This document shows, piece by piece, positions 9,005 to 18,482 of a stretch of 64,000 nt of DNA. Position numbers and translations under genes: made by a program. The notes beneath the pieces were generated by a model. That model saw only the letters and a list, made by a program, of their open reading frames with translations. It searched no databases and was not told where the DNA came from. Positions within the stretch are counted from its first letter, which is position 1; the number at the start of each line of letters is the position of its first letter. The DNA is taken from the NCBI RefSeq assembly GCF_001439665.1, contig NZ_LMAK01000063.1, positions 1-64,000 of the forward strand, written 5' to 3'. The DNA comes from Formosa algae (lineage in GTDB: Bacteria; Bacteroidota; Bacteroidia; Flavobacteriales; Flavobacteriaceae).

Positions 9005-9039
9005 GCCAGAAGATGCGCCAACATCCTCTGGCTTATTTT
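9005..9039 (+). terminator. Hairpin between fecR and susC
   Basis: GCCAGA (9005-9010) pairs with TCTGGC (9027-9032), and GATG (9012-9015) with CATC (9022-9025), separated by one A/C mismatch, with loop CGCCAA. A weak TTATTTT run follows. It probably ends the sigma/anti-sigma transcript so that susC expression depends on a separate promoter, or it acts as an attenuator. Confidence 0.6.
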
Positions 9040-9046
9040 AAACACA

Positions 9047-9065
9047 TTGCTGTAAAGTACAGCAA
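9047..9065 (+). promoter_or_regulatory. Second hairpin in the susC leader
   Basis: TTGCTGT (9047-9053) and ACAGCAA (9059-9065) form a perfect 7-bp stem with a 5-base loop, 23 bases before the susC ATG and directly after the first hairpin. It lacks a T tract, so it is not a terminator. It could be a leader structure affecting translation or mRNA stability, or an operator. Confidence 0.4.
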
Positions 9066-9088
9066 CAATTAATAATCAAACCAAAAAT

Positions 9089-12000
9089 ATGAAAAAAAAC
9101 TTAAACATAGGAATTCTAATGCTTATGAGAATATTTCTATTATTTATTAGTTTAGGACTCACAGCAGGTTACGCAAATCCGTTGCTGGGACAAACAAAAA
9201 TCGATATTGATGTAAAAAGTATATCAATAGAAGAATTTTTTAAAGAAATTCAAGGCTCTAGTGATTACATTTTCTTTTATAAAGATGATGTTTTAAAGAC
9301 CGGTAAAAAGGTCTCTTTAAAATTTACAGATGCTAATATTAATAAGGTGTTAGATAAAGCCTTTTCTAAAACCAACTTAAGCTATACTATAGAAGGAGAG
9401 CAAGTTGTAGTTAAAAACATGGGTAAAGAAGCAAACTTAGCGGTTGCAGAAGCTACTTTAAAAGTACAAGAACGAGAAGTTTCTGGTACGGTAACTGGTC
9501 CTGACGGACTGCCTTTGCCAGGAGTAAATATTCATATTAAAGGCACATCTGCAGGAACGCAAACCAATTTTGATGGGGAGTATACTTTAGCGGTTACAAA
9601 CGAATCTGTTCTAGTTTTTTCTTTTATGGGAATGGTTTCACAGACTATTAAAGTTGGAGAAAAGCTTACCATTAATATTGTAATGGAAGAAGACGCTGCA
9701 TCTTTAGAGGAAGTCGTTTTAGTAGGTTATGGCTCTCAAAAGAAAGAAGCTATCACTGGAGCTGTTGCTGTGGTTGATGGCGCAGAGTTAGAGCAGGCCC
9801 CAACATCTTCATTCGAGCAATCTCTACGTGGAAGTGTCGCTGGTATTCAGGCCTCTGCACTAGATGGTGCACCGGGTGCTAATACAGAAGTTAGAGTAAG
9901 AGGTATAGGATCTATAAACGCATCAAGCGAGCCTTTATATGTTATAGATGGTATTCCTGTTTCTGCCGGTAGCCAGTCTTTAAATGATAATGATGGTGCA
10001 AGTTCTAACGTCATGGCATCTATCAATCCAAATGATATTGAAAGTATAAGTATTCTAAAAGATGCTGCTTCTACAGCAATTTATGGCTCTAGAGGAGCTA
10101 ACGGAGTTATTTTAATTAATACTAAGCAAGGTAAATCTGGTAAGGCAACCATACAATTAAAAACACTAACAGGTTTTAATTCTCAGGCTTCTAAAAATAT
10201 TTTGAAACCATTAAATGCTGCACAATACAAAGAATTATATATTGAAGGTTATGTAAATCTAGGACTTACAACTGCTGAAGCACAAGCCCAAATGGATAAT
10301 TTATATACACAACAAATAGATCCATCTACAGGAGAAGCAACAGATACCGATTGGTTAGATGCGATTACGCGTACAGGTATAACACAAAGTTACGATTTAA
10401 GTGTGCGAGGAGGTACAGATAAGGTGAAGTACTTTATGTCTGCCGGTTACATGGATCAAGAAAGTTATATTATAGGTTACGGTTTTAATAGATTTAGTAC
10501 ACGTGCTAATTTAGAGTATAAAGCAAGTGATTTTTTAACCATTTCAAACAACATATCTATTTCAGATATTACATCTAGTACAGCGCCAGATGCAGGATCT
10601 TGGAATAATCCGTTTAAATCTACTTTAGAGTTATCACCATTAATTCCTATTTACGATGAAGAAGGTGAATACAATGCAGAGCATGTGGCTTATTTCCCAA
10701 TTGGGAGTAATCCTGTGGGGAGTTTAAGTGGAGATGATTTATGGGAGACAAAGACTAACAGAATTATTGATAATTTTGCAATATCGCTTAATCTTTTAGA
10801 TAATTTAGTGTTTAGATCGCAATGGAATTTTGATATTCTTAGTATAAATGAGTCTACATATTATAACCGTCGCTATGGTTCTGGTTACGAAACCAATGGA
10901 TATGCTTACGAAGGGAATGTGAGTCAAAAAACATGGGTAGGAACACAAACTTTAGACTATAATTTTTCTTTAGGTGAAAGTCATGACTTTAATGTTCTTG
11001 CGGGTTATGAAGCTCAGCAAACTATTAATGAATCATTTTCTGCTTCTGGAACAGATTTCCCAAACGACATTGTCAAAACATTAAGTACTGCGGCTTCAGA
11101 ATTTGCAATTTCAGGAACAAAAAGTGAATATACGTTTAGTTCTATGTTTTTAAGAGCGAACTACGATTTCGACAATAAATACTTCTTATCTGCAAGTGTA
11201 AGAAATGATGGTTCTTCTCGATTTGGTGCAGATAATAGATATGGAACTTTTTATTCTGTAGGTGCAAGTTGGAACATTACAAAAGAAAATTTCTTAGACA
11301 ATGCAACTTTTATCGATTTACTAAAATTAAGAAGTTCATACGGTTTAACGGGTAACGCTGCTATTGGTAACTTCGCTTCTTTAGGATTATATGGTTATGG
11401 AAACGATTATGATGGATCTCCAGGAGGAACACCTTCTCAGTTAGAAAATGCAGATTTAACCTGGGAAACACAAGAAAATTTCAACATTGGTTTAGACTTT
11501 GGATTATTTAAGAGAGTTAACGGTACGGTTGAATACTTTAAGAGAAAATCTTCAGATCTTATTTTAGATGTACCAATTTCTCCAACAACTGGTTTTACTG
11601 AATTGACACAAAATTTTGGGTCTATGAGTAATACTGGTTTAGAATTGACGCTAAACGTAAATATTATCGATAAAAAAGATTTAAGATGGAGTGTTGGTTT
11701 TAATGCCACCTTCTTGAAAAATGAAATTACACAACTAGATGATGATTATACAGATGGAGCGTTTAGAAGACAAGTTGGAGAAGATTTTCAATCTTATTAT
11801 ATGTACGGTTGGGCAGGTGTAAATCAGGAAACGGGAGATGTACAATATTATACAGATGCAACAGAAACGACTATAACAAATGATATAGGAGATGCAGAAC
11901 GTTATTTAATAGGCAAGTCTGCAACACCAGATTTTTACGGTGGTTTTAATACATCTATATCTTATAAAGGGTTTAGTTTAAATGCCAATTTCATGTATTC

Positions 12001-12424
12001 TTCAGGAAATTATTTACATGATAGTAGAGCTGTAGGTTCTTTAGGAGATGGTCGATTAACACCAAGAAGTACCGCAACGTATTTATACGAGAATAGATGG
12101 GTTGAAGGAAAAACAGATGCTTTATTCCCGAAATTTCAATGGGGTGGGCAATCTGGTAGTAACCAAGCCAATGTTACAAGATGGCTTTACGATGGTAGTT
12201 ACATTCGTTTAAAAGACTTAACGGTAGCCTATAGCTTGCCTTCTAAGGTGACATCTGTGCTACGTCTTAACACTGCAAGAGTGTATGCTAGAGGAACAAA
12301 TATCTTGACATTTACAAAAGATAAAGATTTGTATATAGATCCTGAACAATCTATAAATGGACGTTATAATGGACTTACTCCAGCAATAAAAACCATATCG
12401 TTAGGATTAGATATTCAACTGTAA
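9089..12424 (+). CDS. SusC/RagA TonB-dependent receptor with STN domain
   Basis: Outer-membrane importer, 1111 aa. The signal peptide covers about residues 1-34. An STN (secretin/TonB short N-terminal) signalling domain lies at about 41-110, a carboxypeptidase-regulatory-like beta domain at about 130-202 (VSGTVTGPDGLPLPGVNIHI), a TonB-box-like stretch LEEVVLVGYG at 206-215, then the plug and a 22-strand-type barrel. The STN domain is the part that talks to FecR, so this receptor both imports and reports its ligand. It pairs with SusD, whose gene starts 15 bases later. The ligand cannot be read from the sequence; neighbouring enzymes point to a peptide or amide compound rather than a glycan. 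Confidence 0.95.
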   Translation: MKKNLNIGILMLMRIFLLFISLGLTAGYANPLLGQTKIDIDVKSISIEEFFKEIQGSSDYIFFYKDDVLKTGKKVSLKFTDANINKVLDKAFSKTNLSYTIEGEQVVVKNMGKEANLAVAEATLKVQEREVSGTVTGPDGLPLPGVNIHIKGTSAGTQTNFDGEYTLAVTNESVLVFSFMGMVSQTIKVGEKLTINIVMEEDAASLEEVVLVGYGSQKKEAITGAVAVVDGAELEQAPTSSFEQSLRGSVAGIQASALDGAPGANTEVRVRGIGSINASSEPLYVIDGIPVSAGSQSLNDNDGASSNVMASINPNDIESISILKDAASTAIYGSRGANGVILINTKQGKSGKATIQLKTLTGFNSQASKNILKPLNAAQYKELYIEGYVNLGLTTAEAQAQMDNLYTQQIDPSTGEATDTDWLDAITRTGITQSYDLSVRGGTDKVKYFMSAGYMDQESYIIGYGFNRFSTRANLEYKASDFLTISNNISISDITSSTAPDAGSWNNPFKSTLELSPLIPIYDEEGEYNAEHVAYFPIGSNPVGSLSGDDLWETKTNRIIDNFAISLNLLDNLVFRSQWNFDILSINESTYYNRRYGSGYETNGYAYEGNVSQKTWVGTQTLDYNFSLGESHDFNVLAGYEAQQTINESFSASGTDFPNDIVKTLSTAASEFAISGTKSEYTFSSMFLRANYDFDNKYFLSASVRNDGSSRFGADNRYGTFYSVGASWNITKENFLDNATFIDLLKLRSSYGLTGNAAIGNFASLGLYGYGNDYDGSPGGTPSQLENADLTWETQENFNIGLDFGLFKRVNGTVEYFKRKSSDLILDVPISPTTGFTELTQNFGSMSNTGLELTLNVNIIDKKDLRWSVGFNATFLKNEITQLDDDYTDGAFRRQVGEDFQSYYMYGWAGVNQETGDVQYYTDATETTITNDIGDAERYLIGKSATPDFYGGFNTSISYKGFSLNANFMYSSGNYLHDSRAVGSLGDGRLTPRSTATYLYENRWVEGKTDALFPKFQWGGQSGSNQANVTRWLYDGSYIRLKDLTVAYSLPSKVTSVLRLNTARVYARGTNILTFTKDKDLYIDPEQSINGRYNGLTPAIKTISLGLDIQL

Positions 12425-12439
12425 ATTAAAAAAAGACTT

Positions 12440-13849
12440 ATGAAAAATTATAATAAAATAATATTATTGATTATGATAGGACTTTTCTTATCATGTTCAG
12501 AATCATTTCTAGAAATCACACCTCAATCTTCAGTTTCTAGTGATGAAGCAATTACAAATTTGGAAGATCTTGAAGTGTCTGTTACGGGTGTTTACGACGA
12601 GATTTCAGGTGCATATTACTACGGTAGATACATGATAATGATACCAGATGTAATGGCCGATGATGTAAAACAAAACTTATCTGCCAACAGAATTGTAGAT
12701 TTTGCAGAACACGTACAAAATGTAGACGATGCTCAAGCAAACGCATTATGGTCAGGTATGTATTTTGCTAATAATGCACTAAATAATATCATCAATTCAG
12801 ATGTAGAAGTTACAGAATCTACTCAAGACGAAAAAGATCATATCATTGGTGAAGCTTACGCCTTAAGAGGTTTAGTGTATTTCGATTTGGTAAAACTTTT
12901 TGCACAACATTATACTTATACAGCAGATGCTAGTCATGCAGGAGTGCCAATTATATTGGATTTTGACCCTACGTTAGAGCCAACAAGAAATACGGTTAAA
13001 GAAGTTTACGACCAAGTTATTTCAGATATGACTATGGCTATATCGTTAATGGATGACACTTCTAGAAGTTCTAATTCTAATACACTTTCAGCAACATCTG
13101 TAAAAGCATTATTATCAAGAGTGTATTTATACAAAGAAGACTGGGCTAATGCAGAAGCTATGGCAACCGAAGTTATTAATTCAGGATACAGCCTAGTTAG
13201 CAATGCGAACTACCTAACAGTGTGGTCTGAAGATAATAGTACAGAATCTATATTTGAAATTGCAATGACCGAAACAGATAACGTTGGTGGGAATAGTATT
13301 GCAGGTTTATATCTTGCACCAGCAGTAGGTGGTTATGGCGATTATTTACCCTCTAACGATGTGGTGTCTTTGTATGAAGATGGCGATGCGAGGTTAGATG
13401 TATTTATAGACGATTTACTTTTAGCTGGAGATTATGCGCCATATAGAGTAAACAAATATCCAGAAGTTCTGGGTTACGATAATGTAAAAGTGATGCGTTT
13501 ACCAGAATTGTATTTAATCAGAGCAGAAGCTAGAGCAGAACTTGGTACTGATATCTCTGGAGCTCAATCCGATTTAAATGTGGTACGTCAAAGAGCGCTT
13601 CCAACTGCTGAAGATGTGACGGCAACTGGAGAAGATCTTATGAATGAAATCATGCTTGAAAGACGATTAGAATTATGTTTTGAAGGACACAGACTTTGGG
13701 ACTTAATGAGAAAAAAGGAAGATATAGTAAGAACCCAATGTACATCTAGCATTTGCGAGATTCCATACGGCGACGATACTAATATTTTACCAATACCTCA
13801 GGATGAAACAGATGTGAATCCTAATATAGAACAAAATCCAGGATACTAA
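12440..13849 (+). CDS. SusD/RagB nutrient-binding lipoprotein
   Basis: 469 aa. A lipoprotein signal with lipobox LFLSC places Cys19 as the lipidated residue. The rest is a SusD-type TPR-rich fold with the typical features: an N-terminal LEITPQSSVS stretch, ALRGLVYFDLVKLFAQ near residue 140, MRLPELYLIRAEARAELG near 355, and the C-terminal LERRLELCFEGHRLWDLMR. It forms the lid on SusC at the cell surface and captures the ligand. The family is best known for glycans, but RagB-type members bind oligopeptides. It is encoded 15 bases after susC, clearly in the same operon. Confidence 0.95.
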   Translation: MKNYNKIILLIMIGLFLSCSESFLEITPQSSVSSDEAITNLEDLEVSVTGVYDEISGAYYYGRYMIMIPDVMADDVKQNLSANRIVDFAEHVQNVDDAQANALWSGMYFANNALNNIINSDVEVTESTQDEKDHIIGEAYALRGLVYFDLVKLFAQHYTYTADASHAGVPIILDFDPTLEPTRNTVKEVYDQVISDMTMAISLMDDTSRSSNSNTLSATSVKALLSRVYLYKEDWANAEAMATEVINSGYSLVSNANYLTVWSEDNSTESIFEIAMTETDNVGGNSIAGLYLAPAVGGYGDYLPSNDVVSLYEDGDARLDVFIDDLLLAGDYAPYRVNKYPEVLGYDNVKVMRLPELYLIRAEARAELGTDISGAQSDLNVVRQRALPTAEDVTATGEDLMNEIMLERRLELCFEGHRLWDLMRKKEDIVRTQCTSSICEIPYGDDTNILPIPQDETDVNPNIEQNPGY

Positions 13850-13873
13850 TTTAGTAGCCTACTGATACATACT

Positions 13874-13930
13874 CTTGTTGCACACATTATTAGACTCATG
13901 TTCTTTTCAATGTGTGTACAAGATTTATTT
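13874..13930 (+). terminator. Bulged hairpin after susD
   Basis: CTTGT (13874-13878) pairs with ACAAG (13918-13922), and CACACATT (13881-13888) with AATGTGTG (13909-13916), around a 20-base loop. ATTTATTT follows. It may partly terminate after susCD and lower expression of the enzyme genes. Confidence 0.5.
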
Positions 13931-14007
13931 CGCACAAGTAATAGGTCTTAAACAGACAAATTAATTGTCTCTATTAACGTAATTTCAAACAGAAATAAAT
14001 AAATACT

Positions 14008-15162
14008 TTGGAACAAAATCGTAGAAACTTAGTAAAACTATTGTCATTGAGTGCCTTTTTTCCAGGTCAAGTGGCAAGTGCGTTAACATCAATATTACAG
14101 TCTGTAGATGTTCACCCAAATCAGCTTACAGCAAATAATTTACTTACAGATCTTAAAGACGAGAAAATAGAAGCGCTTTATAAAAAAGCTTTGGTTATAG
14201 ATGGTTTAATTATACCAAAAGGATGGAATGAAGATTCTTTTAAGGCTTTAAAGCAATCTGGATATTCAGGGTTTAGTACATCGTTACTTTCAGGTAGCTT
14301 AAAATCTGCTTTAAAAAATATTGGAGAATGGGACGAGCGTATTAAAAACAACTCCGATGTTCTAATAAAAGCCACGACTGCAGACGATTTTATTCGTGCT
14401 AAAAAAGAAAATAAAACAGCGGTATTATACGGATTTCAAAATGCCACGATGATGGAGAAATCTATCGATAATCTAGATACGTTATACAATGCTGGTACGC
14501 GATGGATTCAATTAACGTACAATCAAAGAAATTTGTTGGGAGATGGAAGTACAGAACGTACCGATTGCGGATTATCAGATTTTGGTATTGAAGCTGTAGA
14601 GCGTATGAATGAGCTTGGTATTATGATTGATTTATCGCACTGTGGATCTCAAACCACTTACGATGGTATTAAATTCAGTAAAACAGGTGCATGTTTTAAT
14701 CATACCATGTGTGAAGCTTTACACAAAGGGCATCCGCGATCTAAAACAGACGATCAAATAAAGGCCATGGCCGATAAGGGTGGTATAATGGGTATAATTT
14801 GTTTGGGCTATATGATTGGTCCTGATTTAGGAACAAAAACAACCTTAGAAACTTATGTAGATCATATAGATCATGCAGTTAAAATTGCAGGGATAGATCA
14901 TGTTGGTGTTGCAGCAGATTTTGCCATTCAAGGCCTTGAAGCTACAGGTGCAACTCGAGAAAATTGGTATGTACCAAGATTAACACGTTTTAAACCGTCT
15001 TATAATGTACAATGGCCACCATGGATTCCAGAATTAGATAAGCCAGACCGTTATTTACAAGTCGCAAAAGTCTTAGATAAAAGAGGATATAGCACCGGCG
15101 ATATTGAAAAAATATTAGGACTGAATTGGTTGCGATACTTTAAAGAAACTTTAAAATCGTAA
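14008..15162 (+). CDS. M19 membrane-dipeptidase-like protein with degraded metal site
   Basis: 384 aa from a TTG start; there is a stop 10 bases upstream and no ATG nearby. An RR-containing start (NRRNLVKLLSLSAF) resembles a Tat signal. The fold is peptidase family M19. GIMIDLSHCGS gives His211, FNHTMCEAL gives His232, HPRSKTDDQIKA gives Arg244, and GIDHVGVAADF gives Asp304. The N-terminal His-x-Asp metal motif of active M19 dipeptidases is missing: VIDGLIIP stands where DGHxD is expected. The bridging Glu position looks like Gln144 (YGFQ). One of the two metal sites is therefore probably lost, and chemistry different from dipeptide hydrolysis is possible. Its place after susD suggests it acts on the imported compound. 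Confidence 0.82.
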   Translation: MEQNRRNLVKLLSLSAFFPGQVASALTSILQSVDVHPNQLTANNLLTDLKDEKIEALYKKALVIDGLIIPKGWNEDSFKALKQSGYSGFSTSLLSGSLKSALKNIGEWDERIKNNSDVLIKATTADDFIRAKKENKTAVLYGFQNATMMEKSIDNLDTLYNAGTRWIQLTYNQRNLLGDGSTERTDCGLSDFGIEAVERMNELGIMIDLSHCGSQTTYDGIKFSKTGACFNHTMCEALHKGHPRSKTDDQIKAMADKGGIMGIICLGYMIGPDLGTKTTLETYVDHIDHAVKIAGIDHVGVAADFAIQGLEATGATRENWYVPRLTRFKPSYNVQWPPWIPELDKPDRYLQVAKVLDKRGYSTGDIEKILGLNWLRYFKETLKS

Positions 15163-15214
15163 TACCCATGTTTTAAATCGTACTACCTTTTCACTTAAAC
15201 TACTCTAAACCTTT

Positions 15215-17209
15215 ATGAAATATATCTGTTCTCTTTTATTTGTGTTATTAATCACTCAAAGTTGTAAGAAATCTTTAAATGAAAATAGTACAGCAGAAAC
15301 AGTTGTTTACGACGTTGTATTTAGGGAGAGTTTAGCGGGGACTTATAAAAAGACTCAAACAGCAAAGGGGCAGTATTCATATTATTACACCTATACAGAC
15401 AGAGGTCGTGGGCCGGAATATAACGAAGACATTACGCTCAATGCTAATAATTTTATTACCAATCAAACTGTAAAGGGCATCAATTACTCGAAAGTAGCAA
15501 TAGATGAATCGTTTTCAAGTGCAGATGGTACGGCTAAAAGTGAGAATTTATTTGGAACGTCTACTGCTAGCTTTAACGGCGATCAATTGTATTTCCGTTT
15601 TGATGGTTCTCCAGCTATTTACGAAGTGCTTGCCCAATTGTTATTAAAATCTAAAACAGGCAAAATTGCACTTTACCCAAAAGGCGAAGCCGAACTCATT
15701 AAAAACATACCGTTAACCTTAGATAACGGAACCACTCTAGAGCTTTTAGTAATTAAGGGGTTAGATTTAAATGCAACTTACGTCTGGATGCAAGGCGATC
15801 AAATGGTTTGTAAAATTTCTGGTAACCTTCATATTGTTAGAAAGGATTTTAGTGACAGCCGACTTGAAATGAAAAAGCGTCAAGATGGTATTGAAGACGA
15901 CAGTCTGATAGAAGTCGCAAAAGAACTAACGCATGAAGTAGATAAGGTTATCATTCAAAATGTAAATGTTTTTACAAAAAACGGTGAGTTACTTCCTAAT
16001 CGGGATGTCGTTATAGAAAATAATACTATACAAGCCATTTATAAAACAGCTGAGCAGTCTGTAGATCAAGACGCGCTGTTAATTGATGGTACAGATAAAA
16101 CCTTAATGCCAGGTATGTTTGATATGCATACGCATAACGATAAATTTAGAGGGTTACTTCATCTCGCAGGAGGTGTAACTTCGGTTAGAGATTTGGCAAA
16201 TAATAAGCAACTTAAAACATTAGCAGATCAATTTGAAAATAATGAAATTATTGGTCCGCATATTGTAACCTATTGCGGTATTATAGATGGTCCTGGACCA
16301 TTCGCGAATCAAAGAAATGTTGTAGAAACGTTAGAAGAGGGATTAGCAGAAATTCAAGATTACAAAAATTTAGGCTATCAGCAAATTAAATTATACAGCT
16401 CGATTAAGCCAGAATGGGTCACACCATTAACTAATAAAGCACATGACTTAGGTATGCGAGTAAGCGGGCATATTCCTGCTTTTATGGATGCGACTCAAGC
16501 AATAAACCAAGGGTATAACGAGATTCAGCATATTAATATGTTATTTCTTAATTTCCTTTCAGATACTATAGATACGCGTACGCCACTTCGGTTTACAATG
16601 CCAGCACAACATGGTGCAGATCTAGACTTAAAGTCAAAAAAATATACAGATTTTGTAACACTGCTGCGTGAAAAAAATATACTTATAGATCCTACTGCAG
16701 CTATTTTCGAAAATAAGTTTTTAGCTCAAGTTGGTCAGGTAAGTCCAACGTATAGCATGGTAGAAGATAGATTTCCTATTATCTATCAGCGTAGTTTTTA
16801 TGCTGGAGGTCTACCTCAAGAAGGCGAGAAAATACAGCGTTATAATGCCAGTTTTAATAAAATGCTAGAGGTCATTGCAGACTTATATAATAAAGGAGTG
16901 CAAATTGTTCCGGGAACAGATGGCTTACCTGGGTTTTTATATCATCGTGAATTAGAACTGTATGTAAAAGCAGGTATACCGGTAAACGAAGTTCTAAAAT
17001 TGGCGACTATAACATCTGCAGAAATTACTGGCGTTTCAGATTTATATGGTTCTATTGAGAAGGGTAAAAAAGCCGACCTAATCTTAATAGACGGTAATCC
17101 TTTGCAAGACATTAGTGATATACGTAAGGTAGAATGGACTATGACTGGGGGAAATTTGTTTTATGCTCAAGAATTGTATCAAGCTAAAGGGATAAAACAC
17201 TTTAAATAA
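15215..17209 (+). CDS. Lipoprotein amidohydrolase (first copy)
   Basis: 664 aa. The lipoprotein signal ends ITQSC (Cys17). An N-terminal beta-rich extension of about 230 residues precedes a metal-dependent amidohydrolase TIM barrel of the imidazolonepropionase/prolidase-like group. Metal-site residues visible are HTH at 305-307 (GMFDMHTHND), the Lys of QIKLYSS, the His of VSGHIPA, the His of IQHIN and the Asp of VPGTDG. The C-terminal beta domain ends with the family's GKKADLILIDGNPLQDI. Such enzymes hydrolyse cyclic or linear amide bonds, including X-Pro dipeptides. Export to the periplasm or outer membrane, together with the SusCD pair, points to breakdown during uptake. A paralogue lies at 18483. 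Confidence 0.88.
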   Translation: MKYICSLLFVLLITQSCKKSLNENSTAETVVYDVVFRESLAGTYKKTQTAKGQYSYYYTYTDRGRGPEYNEDITLNANNFITNQTVKGINYSKVAIDESFSSADGTAKSENLFGTSTASFNGDQLYFRFDGSPAIYEVLAQLLLKSKTGKIALYPKGEAELIKNIPLTLDNGTTLELLVIKGLDLNATYVWMQGDQMVCKISGNLHIVRKDFSDSRLEMKKRQDGIEDDSLIEVAKELTHEVDKVIIQNVNVFTKNGELLPNRDVVIENNTIQAIYKTAEQSVDQDALLIDGTDKTLMPGMFDMHTHNDKFRGLLHLAGGVTSVRDLANNKQLKTLADQFENNEIIGPHIVTYCGIIDGPGPFANQRNVVETLEEGLAEIQDYKNLGYQQIKLYSSIKPEWVTPLTNKAHDLGMRVSGHIPAFMDATQAINQGYNEIQHINMLFLNFLSDTIDTRTPLRFTMPAQHGADLDLKSKKYTDFVTLLREKNILIDPTAAIFENKFLAQVGQVSPTYSMVEDRFPIIYQRSFYAGGLPQEGEKIQRYNASFNKMLEVIADLYNKGVQIVPGTDGLPGFLYHRELELYVKAGIPVNEVLKLATITSAEITGVSDLYGSIEKGKKADLILIDGNPLQDISDIRKVEWTMTGGNLFYAQELYQAKGIKHFK

Positions 17210-17315
17210 TCTGTTTTTTCAAAAAAATAAAAATCAGCAATTAAATACTGTCTATAAAAGTATACACTGTTGCTTATTCATAATAGTAGTCTCAAACTAA
17301 ATTAATTTCTAAGTT

Positions 17316-18437
17316 ATGAAGTACATCTTCTTTGCGCTGTTTTCAAGCTGCATGCTTTCTGTGCATTCTCAAAAGTCAAGTTTTTTTAATAATAGTAGGA
17401 CAATTCTTGGCATCCATAAGGAGCGCACAGCGTCTATGGGTATTGGAGATATCGATAAAGATGGCGATTTAGATATTGTTATTGCTAATGGAAGACATTG
17501 GCCAGGACAGAATCGTGTTTTTATAAATAACGGTCGCGGTATTTTTACAGTTTCTAAAGCTCTAGGTACAGAACAAGAAACCAGTTATTCTACAGAACTA
17601 GCCGATTTTGATGGCGATGGCGATTTAGATATCGCAGTTGGAAACGATATGGCGCCTAATTATATTTTTATAAACGACGGAAATGGCGATTTTACAAAAG
17701 GTGCTAGTTTTGGCGAAAAATACGGACATACAAGAAATATAGTTGTTGCAGATATAGACAGCGATGGTGATTTAGATATTTTAATTACCAACAGAGGAAG
17801 CCAAAATGAAATCTGTTTAAATAATGGAAAAGGCGAGTTTACTGAAGTTATTGGTTTTGGAAACCAAAAAGATTCTACTATAGATGTTGAGGTTGCAGAT
17901 ATGAACGGTGATGGGCATTTAGATTTAATTTTAGCAAACAGAGACGATCAGCCTAACTACGTGTATTTAAACGATGGGCATTTAAATTTCAATACAAAAA
18001 TAGCATATGGTACGGGTAACGATGTTACGCGATCTGTAGCGGTTACAGATATAGATACAGATGGTTTCAAGGATATTATTACTGCAAATATAGGTGAGCC
18101 TAACGTGATTTATTTCGGAAGTAAAAAAGGAGCCTACGACCGTAAAGTGGTGTTCGATCCGAGTGCAGATAAATCGTATGCGTTGTCTATTGGCGACTTA
18201 AATGGAGATGGGAATACAGACATTGCCATAGGTAATGTAGGTGGTCCAAATACTGTGTTTATTAATTCTGGAGACGCTAAAACTTGGGAGAAAATAGAAT
18301 TAAATAAGCAAGATTTTAGTACTTACGATATTCTGATGTACGATCTTAATGGTGATCATAAATTAGATATTATTGAAAGTAATTCAGACGAGTTAAACCT
18401 CTTTTATTTCAACAGATTCACACCTAAATTTCCTTGA
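17316..18437 (+). CDS. Exported FG-GAP/VCBS repeat protein
   Basis: 373 aa. A Sec signal peptide (about residues 1-18, ending SVHSQ) precedes six to seven FG-GAP/VCBS repeats of about 50 residues, each with a calcium-binding-like loop such as DIDKDGDLDIVIANG or DFDGDGDLDIAVGND. This predicts a seven-bladed beta-propeller without an enzyme motif. It could bind a ligand or partner protein at the surface. It sits between the two amidohydrolase genes in the same direction, with about 105 bases before it and 45 after, so it is probably part of the same unit. Its role there is unknown. Confidence 0.85.
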   Translation: MKYIFFALFSSCMLSVHSQKSSFFNNSRTILGIHKERTASMGIGDIDKDGDLDIVIANGRHWPGQNRVFINNGRGIFTVSKALGTEQETSYSTELADFDGDGDLDIAVGNDMAPNYIFINDGNGDFTKGASFGEKYGHTRNIVVADIDSDGDLDILITNRGSQNEICLNNGKGEFTEVIGFGNQKDSTIDVEVADMNGDGHLDLILANRDDQPNYVYLNDGHLNFNTKIAYGTGNDVTRSVAVTDIDTDGFKDIITANIGEPNVIYFGSKKGAYDRKVVFDPSADKSYALSIGDLNGDGNTDIAIGNVGGPNTVFINSGDAKTWEKIELNKQDFSTYDILMYDLNGDHKLDIIESNSDELNLFYFNRFTPKFP

Positions 18438-18482
18438 TTTCATGTGTGAAACCTCTCAATTAAAACAATAAAAAAATCCAAA

